DNA from: Rhizobium rhizogenes
GTDB taxonomy: Bacteria > Pseudomonadota > Alphaproteobacteria > Rhizobiales > Rhizobiaceae
Direction of reading: 5' to 3'
DNA length: 64,000 nucleotides
Assembly (NCBI RefSeq): GCF_002005205.3
Contig: NZ_CP019702.2
Location: 682,001-746,000 of the forward strand
The notes below the pieces were generated by a model. The model did no database searches. It was not told where the DNA came from and worked only from the letters and a program-made list of their open reading frames with translations. A program made the translations under genes and the position numbers. Below are positions 62,100-64,000 of the stretch, in pieces. Each line of letters starts with the position of its first letter. The first letter of the stretch is position 1.

Positions 62100-63236
62100 A
62101 TGATCCCTATCGGCACCAGACGCATACTCATTGTCGGCGGTGGACTTTCCGGCCTGGTGACGGCCTACAGGCTGCATCAGGCGGGCCTGCCTATTTGCCT
62201 GATAGAAGCCCGCAGCCGTCTCGGCGGCCGCATCCTGTCGGCGGGCGAGGACAACCGCCCGTCGAATGACGGCCTCGATCTTGGACCGTCCTGGTTTTGG
62301 CCGGATATGACGCCGGAGATTTTGCCTCTTGTCGATGAACTCGGGCTGACATTCGTTCCGCAACACACCGATGGCTTGATGCTTTTCCAGCGCTCGCAAG
62401 GCGGAATGCCGGAGCGCTATCCTTCATTTCGCCATCAACCTTCATCGATGCGGCTGGCGGGCGGCACCGGCGCCATGGTCTCGGCGCTGGCCGCTCGTCT
62501 CCCGCAGGATTGCCTGCACCTCGAATCCCGGGCCACCAATATCGCCCGCACACAGGCCGGCCTTGCCGTGACAGTTTCGACGGCATCAGGTGTCGAAACA
62601 ATCGAAGCCACGCATGTCGTCTTCGCATTGCCGCCGCGTCTCCTTGAGGCCACGGTGGAATTCTCGCCACCGCCCCGGAACGCGACACGCGCCCTGTGGC
62701 GAGCCACACCGACCTGGATGGCCCCGCATGCAAAGTTTTTCGCCGTTTACGAGCGGCCGTTCTGGCGCGAAGCCGGCTTCTCAGGTGCTGCGCAAAGCAT
62801 GGCCGGACCATTGGTTGAAATCCACGATGCGACGACGGCGTCCGGCAAGGCTGCGCTTTTCGGATTTGTCGGCATTCCCGCCCGAAGCCGGATGCAACTC
62901 AATGAAAAAGCCCTGCTTTCCGCCTCCATCGCCCAACTCGGCCAGATATTCGGTGCGGAAGCCCTCCATCCGGTTGCCACGCTTTACAAGGATTGGGCCA
63001 TCGACACCCTGACCGCGACGGAGCTTGACCTGACGGCCGCAGGACATCCCGCCGGCGGCCGACATGACTGGGTCGATGCGGACTGGAGCCGGTGGATTAC
63101 CCTCTCCGGCAGCGAAACCGCAGCCAATTCGCCCGGCTATCTGGCGGGAGCCATTGAAGCAGGCGAGAGGGCCGCGGCAGACCTTATTCGCTGCAATTCA
63201 GATGTCATTGAACCTGCCTCACCGAAAGGGCAATAG
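62100..63236 (+). CDS. FAD-dependent amine oxidase-like protein
   Basis: A protein of about 378 residues of the flavin amine oxidase class. The FAD dinucleotide motif is ILIVGGGLSGLVTAYRL, followed by LIEARSRLGGRI (about 8-45) and DLGPSWFWPDMTP. A second region has THVVFALPPRLLEATVEF, and the C-terminal FAD segment has SGSETAANSPGYLAGAIEAG. It is shorter than typical monoamine oxidases. The start is uncertain: GTG at 62073 and ATG at 62100 are both in frame and neither has a good ribosome site. The alcohol dehydrogenase gene begins four bases after its stop. Confidence 0.82.
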   Translation: MIPIGTRRILIVGGGLSGLVTAYRLHQAGLPICLIEARSRLGGRILSAGEDNRPSNDGLDLGPSWFWPDMTPEILPLVDELGLTFVPQHTDGLMLFQRSQGGMPERYPSFRHQPSSMRLAGGTGAMVSALAARLPQDCLHLESRATNIARTQAGLAVTVSTASGVETIEATHVVFALPPRLLEATVEFSPPPRNATRALWRATPTWMAPHAKFFAVYERPFWREAGFSGAAQSMAGPLVEIHDATTASGKAALFGFVGIPARSRMQLNEKALLSASIAQLGQIFGAEALHPVATLYKDWAIDTLTATELDLTAAGHPAGGRHDWVDADWSRWITLSGSETAANSPGYLAGAIEAGERAAADLIRCNSDVIEPASPKGQ

Positions 63237-63240
63237 CGCA

Positions 63241-64000
63241 TGAAATCCACCTATAAGGCCGTGCAGATATCCAGCCCCGGAAAATTGGAAATCGTCGAAC
63301 GGCCGACGCCCTCACCGCCGGCGGGCGAAGTGTTGATCGCCGTGGAAGCCTGCGGCATCTGCGGCGCCGATGCCGGCGACATCGATCGCGCCGACCCGGC
63401 ACTTCAGCCGCCCCGGGTGCCGGGTCATGAAGTCGTCGGACGGATCGTCGCTCTCGGCGCCGATACGCCGGCGATCTGGAAAATCGGCCAGCGCGTGGGT
63501 GTCGGCCGTCTCGGCGGCCATTGCAACGAATGCGACCAATGCCGGCGCGGCCGCTTCAATCTCTGCCGCAACCAGCCCGTATTGGGATCGTCAAGGGATG
63601 GCGGCTATGCGGAAATGATGACGGCCAGAGCAACCGGGCTTGTATCGATCCCCGACGATCTTTCGTCGGAGGAAGCGGCCCCCATCCTTTGCGCCGGCAT
63701 CGCCACCTTCAATGCGCTCAAGAAAAGCGGCGCGGAAGCAGGCGATATGGTGGTCGTCCTCGGCATTGGCGGCCTCGGTCATATGGCGTTGCAATATGCC
63801 CGGAAGATGGGATTTCGTGTCGTCGCCATTGGCCGCGGTGCGGATATAGCCGAGGTCGCGCTCAGCCTTGGCGCCCACCGATACATCGATGCAAATGCCG
63901 AAAGCGCGGTCGACATCCTCCGCGGGATGGGCGGCGCAAAGGCGATCCTGACAACGATCGGCAATGTTACAGCGGTCGCCGATCTCATGCTCTCGGTGGC
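63241..64000 (+). CDS. zinc-dependent alcohol dehydrogenase (3' end outside window)
   Basis: The first 253 codons of a medium-chain dehydrogenase. ACGICGADAGDID (Cys near 38) and PGHEVVG form the catalytic zinc site, though the His usual after CGxCxxD is missing. CNECDQCRRGRFNLC carries four Cys of the structural zinc. The coenzyme motif is VVLGIGGLGHMALQYARK near 171-188. The ATG at 63241 directly follows the amine oxidase gene, so the two are probably co-expressed. The gene runs off the window end with no stop. Confidence 0.87.

Noticed and set aside
1..64000. tRNA, rRNA, insertion sequence, integrase or CRISPR array
   Set aside because: None was recognised by eye: no transposase-like frames, no regularly spaced long repeats, and no rRNA-like stretches. 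A tool-based RNA search was not possible.

Overview
The window looks like chromosomal DNA of an Agrobacterium-type member of the Rhizobiaceae (GC-rich, dense short-spaced operons). The strongest evidence is a type VI secretion locus with the gene order and family-specific peculiarities known from Agrobacterium tumefaciens: two TssC paralogues, a TagF-PppA fusion, a short soluble PpkA, and an OmpA-tailed TssL whose Thr14 lies in the sequence LPTVVEI. A small secreted protein of the Atu4866 family supports the same genus. The species call is an inference from gene content; no database search was run.

Layout. (1) 1-17.6 kb, + strand: the imp operon of the T6SS (tssB, two tssC, tagJ, tssE, tssF, tssG, fha, tssK, tssL, tssM, tagF-pppA, ppkA), mostly with overlapping start/stop codons. 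tssA would lie just upstream, outside the window. (2) 17.6-19.4 kb: a polysaccharide-export (OPX) lipoprotein convergent with ppkA, and a PRC-barrel protein. (3) 19.4-28.6 kb, - strand: a pentitol (ribitol/xylitol-type) catabolic locus with xylitol-type dehydrogenase, AraC regulator, RbsB/RbsA/RbsC-type ABC importer, ribitol 2-dehydrogenase-like SDR, FGGY kinase and a second SDR. (4) 28.9-34.1 kb, - strand: a DUF1801 protein; a three-gene LolD/FtsX-like ABC module with a His-rich permease loop and a Tat-exported partner, suggesting metal handling; and a PhoA-type alkaline phosphatase with a good Pho box. (5) 34.2-36.9 kb: a TetR/MFS efflux pair with three operator-like palindromes, and a small hypothetical gene. 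(6) 37.1-49.6 kb: an ectoine/5-hydroxyectoine utilisation island (doeX, doeC, doeD, enuR, eutB, eutC, doeA, doeB, ehuBCDA) that lacks an eutA gene.

(7) 49.6-52.3 kb: LysR/SDR/Atu4866 genes and a hypothetical gene. (8) 52.3-55.5 kb: an ECF sigma/anti-sigma pair divergent from a secreted subtilisin-like protease with an Asp/Gly-rich segment after its signal peptide, followed by a small exported protein ending in a poly-Asp tail. This is the least familiar unit in the window. (9) 55.7-58.5 kb: an SLC13-type permease and a glycerate kinase separated by a strong terminator. (10) 58.9-64 kb: an AhpD-like protein and an SDR divergent from a TetR regulator across two operator palindromes, then LysR, an ABM-like small protein, a flavin amine oxidase and a zinc alcohol dehydrogenase cut by the window end.

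The genes form coherent units: contact-dependent antagonism with phospho-threonine control (PpkA, TssL, Fha, TagF-PppA), pentitol use, compatible-solute use that ends in aspartate, phosphate scavenging, and an envelope-type ECF signalling/protease unit. No tRNA, rRNA, insertion sequence, integrase or CRISPR array was recognised.
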